Shown: positions 43,841-53,525 of the stretch, one piece after another
Layout of the letters: each line of letters opens with the position of its first letter
Position numbering within the stretch: the first letter of the stretch is position 1
The notes under the pieces: model-generated
Databases searched by the model: none
Told to the model about the DNA's origin: nothing
The model's input: only the letters and a program-made list of their open reading frames with translations
DNA from: Sphingobacterium sp. SGG-5
GTDB taxonomy: Bacteria; Bacteroidota; Bacteroidia; Sphingobacteriales; Sphingobacteriaceae
NCBI RefSeq assembly: GCF_011043525.1
Contig: NZ_JAAKGO010000002.1
Location: 124,001-188,000, forward strand
Direction of reading: 5' to 3'
DNA: 64,000 nt
Program-made: the position numbers and the translations under genes

Positions 43841-43952
43841 CGTCATTTCGACGAGGAACGAGGAGAAATCTATGATTGAACAATTTTTCAATTGATTGAA
43901 AAGTATTTAATTCAAATTCATTCATAGATTTCTCCCGTTGGTCGAAATGACG
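43841..43952. mobile_element. MITE-like element, copy 2 (112 bp)
   Basis: Ends CGTCATTTCGA and TCGAAATGACG match copy 1 at 36151-36279; sub-terminal GAGAAATCTATGA and TCATAGATTTCTCC are also inverted, giving a long near-perfect stem. It fills most of the 206-base gap between GH20 and the beta-helix gene. Noncoding. Confidence 0.82.
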
Positions 43953-43989
43953 ATGAAAGGGATTACCAAACGTTTTGCTACACCTTCTT

Positions 43990-45735
43990 TTATAAAGGAA
44001 GCGCTGCTCCCATAACCGTTTTGCCTGTGCGGCTCTTATCGTTCTGATCCTGTGTCACAAAATCCTCTTCCAGATTGTGGTTAATGGACAGCAGCTGGAG
44101 CTGCAACAAGTTCAGGCCATATAACAACGCTGGATTACCTGTTCCAATTGGTAATACGGTCTGTGTGAGACCACCATGATTACCCAAGCTACCCAACATA
44201 GTGGTGGCATCAAAGGTAGCCCCGGCTACCACCACACCATCTGCATCGTATACGTTGCTTCCGACAATGCTGGTTGAAACGGTGATTCCGTTACCTGCAG
44301 TTTGTGTCGCTGCGCCTGTATTTCCAGCAACTATGGTGTTAAAGAGGTTTACTTCGTTTGTGCCGGTAGCTGACATGTCAATACCGCTTCCTGTCCCTCC
44401 TGCATTGTTGGTAATGGTCGAACTAAAAACGTTTAACTTAGCCGAACCGTGCATGCGAATACCCCCACCTGCACCAGTACCGCCTGCGGTATTCCCATAG
44501 ATCGTACAGTTGACCATCACCCCTTCAGAAAGCTCACGTCCATAATATCCCGGAGCTGCACTATTGGCTCCAAATATCCCGGTTACATTGTTAGCGATCG
44601 TCACATTGTACATATAGGTGTACGTGGTCCGTGCGGTATTCAAGGCGTATACGCCTCCGCCAACACCGCCTATCCGGTTCTCACTAACGGTCGAGTTATA
44701 GATGTACAGCGTTGAGCCGTCGTTCCATATACCGCCACCGTTCGAAGCTGCTACAGATGCACTATTTTTGCTGATACTGCTGTTTTTAATCGTCACCACA
44801 GCCTGGTTTGTTATATACATTCCTGCAGCATGATTGGCGGTTGTATTTTCGATAATCTGACAATTGTCTATAAGCACTTTTGCACCTCCAATGATTATGC
44901 CTCCACCATGGGCCCTACTGAAATTTGTTCCATTGACCGAAATATTTCCTGAGCCGCCCGCATTTCCGTCACGAATGGTGAGTCCTTTTAAGGAAACTTC
45001 CTGATCTTCCGCCTTCACTGCCGTAACCGCAACGACATGTCGGGCTTTATCCGACCCCAGATTGCCGCTTAATACCGTTGGGCTATTTTCGGGATCGGCT
45101 ATTGCACCTTCCTGCGCATTGGTGGGATACCCCCCTATAATCTGCACATTCGCACGAATTTCAAACGTATATTCTTTGAGATCACTTGCTGTCCCTCCGG
45201 TGAGGGCTGTGGTCGGCGCATAGGTACCTGCCGCGATATGGATAAAATCGCCATCGGCCACCTCATCCAATGCTTTATCCAAGGTTGTAGGTGCAGCCCA
45301 AGAAAGACCATCATTACCCGCCGTGCCACTGGTCTTAACATAGAAGTGACGGGTATAGTCTGGTGGCGGGTCGCCTGCCGCTTGTGTAAGCAGTAGTTCT
45401 GTCTGCGACGCATCGGTAATATAGGCGATGATATGAGCGGTTCGCTCTTCGGTCGTTCTGTTACGTTGCACAGCAATCTTCGCCTTTTCTCCTGCTGTCC
45501 CATTTGCCTTAATTAATGTGATCCACGCAGCATCCGTACGGATACGCCAAGGTAAGTTCGCGTTTATTTCCAATTCAATTTCTTCCACATCATTACCGAC
45601 CGTAACGTGTTGTTGGTCAAAATTGATGGATGGATCTTCAGGTGTAAAACTTTCCGCATCTATTTTCTGGCAGGCAACCATCACTAAAGAAAACACGACC
45701 AGCGTAAATAGATAATATATTATTGATTGTTTCAT
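43990..45735 (-). CDS. BACON-domain and right-handed beta-helix lipoprotein
   Basis: A 581-residue surface lipoprotein (FSLVMVACQK, Cys22). One BACON domain (about 37-118: SINFDQQHVTVG...WITLIKANGTAG...LTQAAG), a glycan-adhesion module typical of Bacteroidota, is followed by FYVKTSGTAGNDGLSWAAPTTL and a parallel beta-helix with polymorphic Asn/Gly-rich coils (about 190-530; INGTNFSRAHGGGIIIGGA, NNAGGTGSGIDM). Such helices are polysaccharide lyases, adhesins or carbohydrate-binding scaffolds; I see no lyase signature. Last gene of the sigma/FecR-controlled operon, 12 bases after the phosphodiester glycosidase gene. Confidence 0.82.
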   Translation of the reverse strand: MKQSIIYYLFTLVVFSLVMVACQKIDAESFTPEDPSINFDQQHVTVGNDVEEIELEINANLPWRIRTDAAWITLIKANGTAGEKAKIAVQRNRTTEERTAHIIAYITDASQTELLLTQAAGDPPPDYTRHFYVKTSGTAGNDGLSWAAPTTLDKALDEVADGDFIHIAAGTYAPTTALTGGTASDLKEYTFEIRANVQIIGGYPTNAQEGAIADPENSPTVLSGNLGSDKARHVVAVTAVKAEDQEVSLKGLTIRDGNAGGSGNISVNGTNFSRAHGGGIIIGGAKVLIDNCQIIENTTANHAAGMYITNQAVVTIKNSSISKNSASVAASNGGGIWNDGSTLYIYNSTVSENRIGGVGGGVYALNTARTTYTYMYNVTIANNVTGIFGANSAAPGYYGRELSEGVMVNCTIYGNTAGGTGAGGGIRMHGSAKLNVFSSTITNNAGGTGSGIDMSATGTNEVNLFNTIVAGNTGAATQTAGNGITVSTSIVGSNVYDADGVVVAGATFDATTMLGSLGNHGGLTQTVLPIGTGNPALLYGLNLLQLQLLSINHNLEEDFVTQDQNDKSRTGKTVMGAALPL

Positions 45736-45747
45736 GATTGTTGTTTT

Positions 45748-46704
45748 TTAATCTGCTGTAGAAATAATGAGCAAACCATTGGCCACGGCACGTTCGGCGC
45801 CACCATTATCGGATGGCCAATTGCGGAGCACAAAGCGGCCGTCGTCAAACCCGGGTGTATTCCGGATAAAGAACGTGCTGGAACCTCCACCATCCAAATT
45901 AATAGCATCATATGCCCCCAAGGCAGCCATAACCTTTGCCATATCCGCGTAGTTCATCCCATTGGAATAATGAAAGCGGCGGCCATCAACGACAAACATA
46001 TATACTTTGGTGCCGTCTTGGTTTACACCAATACCCGTACGTGGCTCCAGTCTATCGTCTGTCTGTGGTGGAGCAATACCATCTTTGAGCAAAGTGACAC
46101 GGCCGCCCACGGCTTCCTGTAGGGTGTTTTTGATGACAGCATACTCGTCCTGATCACCTATTACAGCCTTTCCATCAGAGGTGATGCCGAAGAAGGTGTT
46201 GACTGCATCGGTAACAGAAGTTTTGATCGCGACACCTTCTTTATACAATATCCCTTGCGGAGCGCCATTAGTCATGTTGAAAAAATCCGCATTGATACCC
46301 GCCCATACTTTATGTCCTACGGCATCTTCATATGTCGCTTGTTTCGTCATCTGCTGCATACCAAAAGCCGGCTGGTTATTAGGTGTCGAGACCTCAATTT
46401 TGACAGTTGGATCCGACAGATCCACTTCAAAAACAAAGGCTTTCATGGAGAGCCCCGTCGAGGAAAGATATTGGATTTCTGTAGCTTCCACCCCTGAACT
46501 CACCGTGTATGACGTGTCCGAGCTAATGCTGGCCACCAAGTCGGTCTTATTCGTGATCGCTGTTCCTACGGTTGTCTTGGGTATAGCGACATAGGTCTCG
46601 TAAGGTTGGATCAGTTCTTGCTTATTGTTACAAGCCGCACTCATCAATGTCAGTCCGATGAAACTGAAGAGTGACAATAGTGTTCTTAATTTTATCTTTT
46701 TCAT
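45748..46704 (-). CDS. Phosphodiester glycosidase (NAGPA/DUF2233 family), lipoprotein
   Basis: Related to the mammalian uncovering enzyme that removes GlcNAc from GlcNAc-1-phospho-6-mannose. The ATG at 46704 is chosen because it starts a lipoprotein signal (TLLSLFSFIGLTLMSAAC); 318 residues. Family motifs: AGINADFFNMTNGAPQGIL, GVNQDGTKVYMFVVDGR and the strongly conserved AINLDGGGSSTFF. Bacterial members cut sugar-phosphate-sugar diesters in glycans and teichoic-acid-like polymers. Start is 11 bases before the end of susD. Together with GH20 and NagB it points to a GlcNAc-phosphodiester substrate, an inference. Confidence 0.88.
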   Translation of the reverse strand: MKKIKLRTLLSLFSFIGLTLMSAACNNKQELIQPYETYVAIPKTTVGTAITNKTDLVASISSDTSYTVSSGVEATEIQYLSSTGLSMKAFVFEVDLSDPTVKIEVSTPNNQPAFGMQQMTKQATYEDAVGHKVWAGINADFFNMTNGAPQGILYKEGVAIKTSVTDAVNTFFGITSDGKAVIGDQDEYAVIKNTLQEAVGGRVTLLKDGIAPPQTDDRLEPRTGIGVNQDGTKVYMFVVDGRRFHYSNGMNYADMAKVMAALGAYDAINLDGGGSSTFFIRNTPGFDDGRFVLRNWPSDNGGAERAVANGLLIISTAD

Positions 46705-46714
46705 GCTCTTTTTC

Positions 46715-47989
46715 TTAATAATCAGGATTCGGTTTGAGATTGGTATTCCGTTGCAATTCATTGCCCGGTATAGGCAACACCGTTTGGTAAGGTAAAATTC
46801 CCAATTCGGCTACTGCTTTTCCTGTACGTACCAAATCATAATATCTAAAGTTCTCACCGAGCAATTCCATTTGCCTTTCCTTCAACACCGCATCCAGAAA
46901 ATCGGATTCAGAAGGTGATACCGGGGATAGTCCACGATGAACACGCAATTGGTTCAAACGATCCAAGCCGCCATTGTTCAACCCTTTTGCTTCCGCCGAA
47001 ATCAAATACATCTCGGCTACTCGGGAGATAATCACCGGATCTCTCCCGGTCTGTCCGCTGGGATATTTGTTCACACAATCCGTTCCGGCAATATTCACAA
47101 TAGTCATATTCCGGCGTTTATCCTGCGATGTAAATAAGTTGACCGTCTCCTGCGGCAGGCGATAGTTGCCCTGCCCCTTATTCGGATGGGCGTAGGAATA
47201 AAACAGATCGGAGATATTGATGGAAGACTCTTCAGACAGGTTCTCAAACGCAAAGATTATTTCGGTATTTGCCGCCTTTCGAAAAATCTTCTCAAAGCTA
47301 TCAAGAGCATATTTACCGATGAGGCTTTCAGCAGCTGTAGCTGCCTGCGGTTTCTTCCCCTGCGTCAAGAATACACGCGCCTGCAATGCGGTCACCGCAT
47401 CTTTGGATACGTAGTAGTAAGACTGCGCATCTCCGAGAAGCTTACCCGCTTCAACAAGATTCTCTTCAATAAATTGCCAGACTTCTTCTTTAGGCGCACG
47501 GAATGGTTTTTCTAATGTATTTTCGCGCAGCAAAGGAACGTCCCCCCAACGTGTCACGAGATTATAGTACGTAAGTGCTCTAAAATAATAAGCTTCACCA
47601 AGTGCTAAATTCCGCGTTGCACTTTCAGGCAAATCTTCACAGGTCGCAATAATGTTGTTGACCTGATAAAGCGAACTGTAATAGCCATTCCATCCCCGGC
47701 TTATGATCGATTGCAGCGGTGAAAGTATACTATTTATCAAATTCAGCGGCGATGTATTTGCTCCGCCTTGTAAATCCCCGCCGAGCAAATCGAACAGGAT
47801 AAAATTATGTGTTCCCGGATCATTCTGCATATTGTTGTACATCCCCATGCGAAGCGCCGGAATATCATCGGGCGTTACGGCATCCGGGGACATCGCCGAA
47901 TGGGAATACAGGTCTAACCTGTCTGCACATGAGCCGAATAAAAGGGTCATGAACAGGCCCATATATATGTATTTTCTAAAATTCTTCAT
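46715..47989 (-). CDS. SusD/RagB family glycan-binding lipoprotein (second locus)
   Basis: 424 residues, somewhat shorter than the average SusD. Lipoprotein signal FMTLLFGSCADR (Cys21), helical SusD core (LALGEAYYFRALTYYNLV, VISRVAEMYLISAEAKG, LKERQMELLGENFRYYDLVRTG) and C-terminal RNTNLKPNPDY, typical of RagB proteins. It lies 4 bases after susC. Binds the ligand of this second locus at the surface. Confidence 0.94.
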   Translation of the reverse strand: MKNFRKYIYMGLFMTLLFGSCADRLDLYSHSAMSPDAVTPDDIPALRMGMYNNMQNDPGTHNFILFDLLGGDLQGGANTSPLNLINSILSPLQSIISRGWNGYYSSLYQVNNIIATCEDLPESATRNLALGEAYYFRALTYYNLVTRWGDVPLLRENTLEKPFRAPKEEVWQFIEENLVEAGKLLGDAQSYYYVSKDAVTALQARVFLTQGKKPQAATAAESLIGKYALDSFEKIFRKAANTEIIFAFENLSEESSINISDLFYSYAHPNKGQGNYRLPQETVNLFTSQDKRRNMTIVNIAGTDCVNKYPSGQTGRDPVIISRVAEMYLISAEAKGLNNGGLDRLNQLRVHRGLSPVSPSESDFLDAVLKERQMELLGENFRYYDLVRTGKAVAELGILPYQTVLPIPGNELQRNTNLKPNPDY

Positions 47990-47993
47990 AAGA

Positions 47994-50900
47994 CTACAGA
48001 TTAATATTCACACCAAAACTGAACGTACGTGGTTGTGGAACACCGAAAAGATCGACACCGTAAAAACGTGGGTCCAAGTCCTTATTGACTTCCGGATCCC
48101 ATCCTGAATAATTCGTCAGCAAAAACAAATTATCTGCGGTAGTAAATACGCGCAAGCCCTTTAACTTTAACGATCGCACCATCTCTTTCGGAAAGCTGTA
48201 TCCCAACGTCAGCGCCCGGAGCCTGATGAACGAACCGTCTTCCAGAAAACGGGTAGAATTCTTGTTGTTATGGCTATGGCCAATCAATGGTCTGGGATAG
48301 ACATTTGTCGAGCCCGGACCGGTCCACGCGTTTTCGACATAGGTCAGATCCTTGGCAAAGGTCGCTGCCAGATTAGCCATACCAGTAGACTTCCATTGGG
48401 CATAAACATCGGTACCGTACAAATAAGTCAGCAGGACATCGAGTTGAAAACCTTTGTAGCTGAAACTGTTGTTCCACCCTCCTGCAAACTTTGGATTAGA
48501 GTTTCCAACAACCACACGGTCATCGTCATTGATGATATTATTTCCATCGAGATCACGCCATTTGACGTCACCTGCGCGTACCCCCAAATCAAATTGCTCT
48601 TGTGGCACCTCGCCGTCGTATTGATACAGACCTTCCCAATCGAAGAGATAGAAAGCTCCTATACTTTGTCCGATCTTAAGTGCCCTGTTCTCACCGATAG
48701 AAATCGGCACATCATCTTCCAGCAACGAGGTTATTCTATTGGTGTTGTGCGCAATATTGAACGCTGATTTCCAAGTTAGGTCACCTAATGGAACATCCGT
48801 ATTGATACTCAGCTCCAATCCCTTGTTAAGCATAGACCCTATATTGCTGGTGATGGTCGTCACACCTGTTGTCGCATGTATAGGCATACTATACAGCAAG
48901 TCTGTGGTCTTCTTATAATAGGCATCAAAAGAAATATTCAATTTCCGCTGTAAGAAGGAAATATCAAAACCCGCATCATATTGATCGGCTTTCTCCCACC
49001 GAAGGTCTTCGTTTCCAAAAGAGGTAACAGAAATACCACTTTGGTTGCCATAGTTTTGTCCTCCGGCCATCAACGCCTGATAGGCATATTGACCAATCCC
49101 TTCTTGATTTCCGGTCTTACCGTAACTGGCTCGGATCTTCATATCGTGGCTATTCTCCCCCATAAACTCCTCTTTGGAGACATTCCAACCGAAGGAAATG
49201 GAAGGGAAATACCCCCAACGATTATCTCGATGAAATTTGGAAGAGCCATCCGCCCGGAGGGTAGCCGTCATCATGTATTTATCCTGATAGGATAAAGTAC
49301 CCCGACCAAAGTAGGATTCTAAAGCGTATTCACCGAGACTTCCACTCGCATCAAAAATTTCGGAGGCCACCGATACCACACGCATGGAGGGTGTAGGGAA
49401 TCCCCGTGCATCAATCGAAGAGTTACGCGTCATTTGCTGTTGAAAGGAGTGACCGATCATGGCGCTCAAATTCAGATCTCCAAACGTGTCATTATAATTT
49501 AAGACATTGTCAAAGACCAAATTTTGAATCAACCTGTTGTAATCGACAACCCTTCCTACCCCTGTTCCGTAAGGATGGTTTTGATTGTAATAGGTATAAT
49601 CGTATGCATAACCAATATCTGCACTGAAGGATGATCGAAACGAGAACTTATCTAAGAAATTGGCTTGCCCGTAATAGGTTCCCAAATACCTGTAATTATC
49701 CACATAAGCTACTTGCTCATTCAAGATCTGCACCGCATTGTGACGGGTGAGTTCGTCCGTCCCACCGACGTAATAATCGCCGTTGGGCTTGAAGGGACGG
49801 TCAAATGGCCGCTGCTCGATTGCACGGGCAATAATCGTTGAGCCAAGGTTAGCACCCGGCACTTGATTGTTTCTGATAAAGTTGCCCATATTATTGGCAC
49901 CCACCTCTAACCAATCGTTGAACTTATGGCTGACCTTGCTGTTCAGGTTGTACTTCCGGATAGAATTATTCCGGATAATACCGGTCTGATCGGTTAGGCC
50001 CAATCCAAAATAATAGGTCGTTTTGACATTTCCACCGGATAATGCTGCATCATAATTTTGGAAATGCCCTGTTTGGGTGACCAGTCCCAGCCAGTCTGTG
50101 TCGGGCATACCGGAGAAAGGATTCTGAATACGGATCTTGTAGTCGGAATCACCGATCTGCCGCCCGTACTGCCTGTTGTAATTATCGACCCCCGCATTAT
50201 AAACCGCCACATATTGGTCTGAATTGGCCAGCTTGATTTTGTCTCTATTGGCGAAATTACTAAAACCGGTAGTCACGTTGACACGAATATCTGAACGCCC
50301 TGCCTTTCCGGATTTGGTGGTGATTAGTACGACACCATTGCTGGCACGGGAACCGTATATGGCTGCCGAAGCAGCGTCTTTTAATATCTCGATGGATTCA
50401 ATATCTGCATGGTTGAATGCCGCCAAAGGGCTATAGGATTCACCAAAATTGAACATCGACATCCCCGACGTATTGATCGGCACGCCATCGACAACATATA
50501 GCGGATTATTACCTGCACTGATGGATGAGGTCCCCCGGATCGTAATGCGTTCGCCTGATGCTAAGTTGCCCGAACCCATCGATACATTCACGCCTGCAAT
50601 CCGTCCTTCCAACAGACGCGTAGGACTTGCCACCTGACGTACATCCTCGTCCTTGACTTTGAAACTTCCTATTGCGCTGGTCACCAGCTCCTTTTTTTGA
50701 ACGCCATACCCCACGACCATCACTTCGTTCAAGGACGATTGTTGTTCTTGGAGTACAATGGTCAACATCGTCTTGTTTCCGATATTCACCTCTGCCTGTT
50801 CATAACCCACGAAAGTCACCTGCAATACTGCATTCTCCTGCGTTTGTCGAAGGACGAAGTATCCATCGGCATCACTTACGGTGGTGCTACCATCGGATAA

Positions 50901-51302
50901 ATTCCGTATGGTCGCTCCGGCCAACGGTTGACCAGTAGCGTCGGTTACACGACCTCTTACTTCATGTTGAATACGGTTATGGAAAATATCCACCTTACGC
51001 TCATCCTTCGGAAAGACAATAACCGTCTTACTCTCGATGGAATAACTGAAGGGTTGATTTGCAAAGCTTTCATCCAAAACTTCTTTGAGTGACTTGTGGG
51101 TCGCATCGATATCCACCGTCTTCCCCTTGGCGACGAGATCGTACTTGTAGACAAAATCATAGCCGGTTTGTTTTTTTATTTCTTTAAACAATTCCCGCAG
51201 GCTGATATTGCTTTTTTTCAGTGTGATATACTGCGCTTTGGAAGCAAATGATATTTGCAAAAAGGCAATCAAAAGAAAAAAACAAGTTAGTTTAATCCGC
51301 AT
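47994..51302 (-). CDS. SusC/RagA TonB-dependent transporter with STN signalling domain
   Basis: The open frame starts at 51410, but the Met at 51302 begins the signal peptide (MRIKLTCFFLLIAFLQISFA); the longer N-terminus remains possible because similar extensions are annotated in relatives. About 1102 residues. Order: STN domain (about 28-100, ISLRELFKEIKKQTGYDFVY), carboxypeptidase-regulatory sandwich (VRGRVTDATGQPLAGATI), plug (LNEVMVVGYGVQKKE, ILKDAASAAIYGSRASNG), barrel ending FSFGVNINL. The STN domain lets the loaded transporter signal to the FecR protein encoded just upstream, releasing the ECF sigma factor. Confidence 0.95.
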   Translation of the reverse strand: MRIKLTCFFLLIAFLQISFASKAQYITLKKSNISLRELFKEIKKQTGYDFVYKYDLVAKGKTVDIDATHKSLKEVLDESFANQPFSYSIESKTVIVFPKDERKVDIFHNRIQHEVRGRVTDATGQPLAGATIRNLSDGSTTVSDADGYFVLRQTQENAVLQVTFVGYEQAEVNIGNKTMLTIVLQEQQSSLNEVMVVGYGVQKKELVTSAIGSFKVKDEDVRQVASPTRLLEGRIAGVNVSMGSGNLASGERITIRGTSSISAGNNPLYVVDGVPINTSGMSMFNFGESYSPLAAFNHADIESIEILKDAASAAIYGSRASNGVVLITTKSGKAGRSDIRVNVTTGFSNFANRDKIKLANSDQYVAVYNAGVDNYNRQYGRQIGDSDYKIRIQNPFSGMPDTDWLGLVTQTGHFQNYDAALSGGNVKTTYYFGLGLTDQTGIIRNNSIRKYNLNSKVSHKFNDWLEVGANNMGNFIRNNQVPGANLGSTIIARAIEQRPFDRPFKPNGDYYVGGTDELTRHNAVQILNEQVAYVDNYRYLGTYYGQANFLDKFSFRSSFSADIGYAYDYTYYNQNHPYGTGVGRVVDYNRLIQNLVFDNVLNYNDTFGDLNLSAMIGHSFQQQMTRNSSIDARGFPTPSMRVVSVASEIFDASGSLGEYALESYFGRGTLSYQDKYMMTATLRADGSSKFHRDNRWGYFPSISFGWNVSKEEFMGENSHDMKIRASYGKTGNQEGIGQYAYQALMAGGQNYGNQSGISVTSFGNEDLRWEKADQYDAGFDISFLQRKLNISFDAYYKKTTDLLYSMPIHATTGVTTITSNIGSMLNKGLELSINTDVPLGDLTWKSAFNIAHNTNRITSLLEDDVPISIGENRALKIGQSIGAFYLFDWEGLYQYDGEVPQEQFDLGVRAGDVKWRDLDGNNIINDDDRVVVGNSNPKFAGGWNNSFSYKGFQLDVLLTYLYGTDVYAQWKSTGMANLAATFAKDLTYVENAWTGPGSTNVYPRPLIGHSHNNKNSTRFLEDGSFIRLRALTLGYSFPKEMVRSLKLKGLRVFTTADNLFLLTNYSGWDPEVNKDLDPRFYGVDLFGVPQPRTFSFGVNINL

Positions 51303-51546
51303 AAGTAGTGGCTTTAATTTTTGTGAAGGAAATCTTTGCCAAGATAGTGGTGGCTTACCCGCTGGTAGGGCATAGAACGACCTTCCTCCTTTTGCATAAT
51401 TTTTATACATTTGTTATAGGTTTCTTTTTAATACTTAATTGTTTAGACACTCTTGGTATTTTTTTTCAGGGACCTTATACTTAAGACGGGGGCGCTCCAA
51501 CGTTCCCGTTTTTTCATAGTATGGGGTCTGCCTGCAGATCGTATAG

Positions 51547-52680
51547 TTACCGCATCACCAGTACCCTCCTTCCTTCCACTTTAAAGTTGACACCCTTGGT
51601 CATAGCAAGCACTTTGAGCACTTCCTCTATGTCTTTCGATCGGGAAATAGAGCCGCCGAACTTTACATCGCCGATGTCATTTTGATAAATGACTTCCACA
51701 CCGTACCAGCGGCTGATCTGCCGCATAATGTTCTTCAGTTCGACACCATCAAATACAAAATCTCCTCTGTACCATGCTACCGCCTGATCGGTATCCACTA
51801 CACTGATTTGTATCTCTTGACCGGTAGCAGCAGCCTGTTCTCCGGGACGAAGGATTTTTGAAATCGTGGCTAATGAAACTCTGACGCTTCCTTCCAGCAA
51901 GGTGGTCTTCACCACTGGCTCATCTTTGTATGTATTTACATTGAATTTGGTGCCGAGCACTTCCACGGTCTGGCTCTCGGAGATGACGCGGAAAGGTCTT
52001 TTCTTATCTCTTTGAACTTCGAAGTAGGCTTCGCCGTCGAGCTTGACTTTTCGCTCGTTAGCCGCAAACCTGACCGGATATGCCAAGGACGACGAAGAGT
52101 TCAACCATACTTTCGTGCCATCCGGAAGCACGACATGATATTGTCCCCCCACAGGTGTTTCTATGGTGTTACTCCCTAACCGATCGTCTTTGGAGGAGCT
52201 TTTTGAAATCTCATAGACCAGTTCACCATTGGATTTTTTGACGATTTTCATTCCCGCTTGCTCCAACGCTGTGCCTTCCTCCATATCTTTAAGGTTTATC
52301 TTTTTGCCATCAGCGAGTGTGAGATAAGCATTATTCCCTCCCGGTTTGATGATTTCTTCCTGCGTTGCGATCTCCTGCTTTTTTTGTAGCGTCGTATTGT
52401 CCTGAAACAGATAGAAGGCAAAACCTATGAGTAAAAGTACGGCTGCAGCGGCGGCCACTGTTGGATAGATGTAGCGTTTCGAACGTACCACGGGACGTGC
52501 AGATGATATACGCCCCCAGATCTTTCGCTTGGCATGATGCATATCGGATGTGTTCAAATCTTCTACATCCGCATCATCGGTAAACTGTAGATACCAGGAT
52601 TCGACCCAAGCACGTTCCTCATCAGAGGCCTTCCCTTCCTGATAGCGCTGTAGTATTTCTCTTATCTTGATTTCATCCAT
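51547..52680 (-). CDS. FecR-family anti-sigma factor
   Basis: A 377-residue inner-membrane regulator. Short cytoplasmic part (1-67) that would hold the sigma factor, one membrane helix (about 68-90, TVAAAAAVLLLIGFAFYLF), then the periplasmic FecR domain (about 175-280, TPVGGQYHVVLPDGTKVWLN) and C-terminal DUF4974 (about 300-377, VELKNIMRQISRWYGVEVIY) that contacts the STN domain of SusC. Between sigma gene (upstream) and susC (downstream), the standard order for trans-envelope signalling loci. Confidence 0.94.
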   Translation of the reverse strand: MDEIKIREILQRYQEGKASDEERAWVESWYLQFTDDADVEDLNTSDMHHAKRKIWGRISSARPVVRSKRYIYPTVAAAAAVLLLIGFAFYLFQDNTTLQKKQEIATQEEIIKPGGNNAYLTLADGKKINLKDMEEGTALEQAGMKIVKKSNGELVYEISKSSSKDDRLGSNTIETPVGGQYHVVLPDGTKVWLNSSSSLAYPVRFAANERKVKLDGEAYFEVQRDKKRPFRVISESQTVEVLGTKFNVNTYKDEPVVKTTLLEGSVRVSLATISKILRPGEQAAATGQEIQISVVDTDQAVAWYRGDFVFDGVELKNIMRQISRWYGVEVIYQNDIGDVKFGGSISRSKDIEEVLKVLAMTKGVNFKVEGRRVLVMR

Positions 52681-52750
52681 ACCCTTTTATGGTGTTTTAA
52701 GGTATGACAATCGAAAGGGTAAGAGGTAGTAGATTTTTTTGTATTGCTAT

Positions 52751-53332
52751 TTAAAACAAACTGATCCAGATAATCAGTAATAAGAAACTGCTCAATTTAA
52801 AACGGAGGATACGAATAGCGTTGTTTATCTGTTTTTTTACGGTCTTATCAGAGAGCTTAAGCTCTTGGGCAATTTCTTTGTGCGAGAGATGCTGGATTCT
52901 GCTCATTTCAAAAATATGTCGCATCTTGGCGGGTAAAAACGCGACTTCTTTCTCTATTTTCTCCTGGAGCATATTTGCCCGAAGCTTATGGTCGGTTAGG
53001 GCTTCCGACGTTTTCATAAAATGAATCATGGAATCCACATACCTTTTTTGGTATTTCTCACGTTGGATAACATTTAAAACTTTGTTTCGGACAGCAGCAT
53101 ACAGATAGGAGCTAAGCGAATTCTGCAAATCCAGATGATGTATTTTATCCCATAGATTAACAAAAACCTCCTGCACAATATCCTGGGCCACCACCTCATC
53201 CTTAAGCAGCTTGTATGCATGGCGATACAATACCGCCCAATATCTGTCGTAGATTTCAGCGAAACTTTTTTCATCTCCGGCTTTAAGTAAAGCCAGCAAA
53301 GCAAAATCGTCGTATGTACCGTAATTGTTCAA
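52751..53332 (-). CDS. ECF sigma-70 factor of the FecI-like Bacteroidota group
   Basis: 193 residues. Region 2 (FAEIYDRYWAVLYRHAYKLL, AQDIVQEVFVNLWD) and region 4 (FLPAKMRHIFEMSRIQHLSH, KEIAQELKLSDKTVKKQINNA) are intact, with the linker between them. The last 16 residues are very hydrophobic (SSFLLLIIWISLF), a common feature in this group that may aid membrane or FecR binding. It should drive its own susCD locus once released. Divergent from uvrA, with 193 bases between. Confidence 0.93.
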   Translation of the reverse strand: MNNYGTYDDFALLALLKAGDEKSFAEIYDRYWAVLYRHAYKLLKDEVVAQDIVQEVFVNLWDKIHHLDLQNSLSSYLYAAVRNKVLNVIQREKYQKRYVDSMIHFMKTSEALTDHKLRANMLQEKIEKEVAFLPAKMRHIFEMSRIQHLSHKEIAQELKLSDKTVKKQINNAIRILRFKLSSFLLLIIWISLF

Positions 53333-53511
53333 GACCAGGTTCTGATTAGCTCAGATAAAATTAAGAAAAAGTTTGTTGCCATCAAATTTTTATACCTTGT
53401 TCAAAACTACAACTTTATCGGCATCCTTATATTACGTCAATGTTAATTTTAGATTTTCGTTCACTGCTCAACAAGCTATAAAACAACGTGAATCTTCTGC
53501 GCAAAAAAGCG

Positions 53512-53519
53512 TAACTTTG
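53512..53519 (+). promoter_or_regulatory. -7 promoter box just before uvrA
   Basis: TAACTTTG matches TAnnTTTG but ends only six bases before the chosen uvrA ATG, so the transcript would be almost leaderless, or start from elsewhere. No TTTG -33 box at the right distance. Confidence 0.4.
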
Positions 53520-53525
53520 CAGATT

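Noticed and set aside
53373..53525. N-terminal extension of UvrA
   Set aside because: The added 51 residues are not part of the family and cross a -7 promoter box; the ATG at 53526 gives the normal start.
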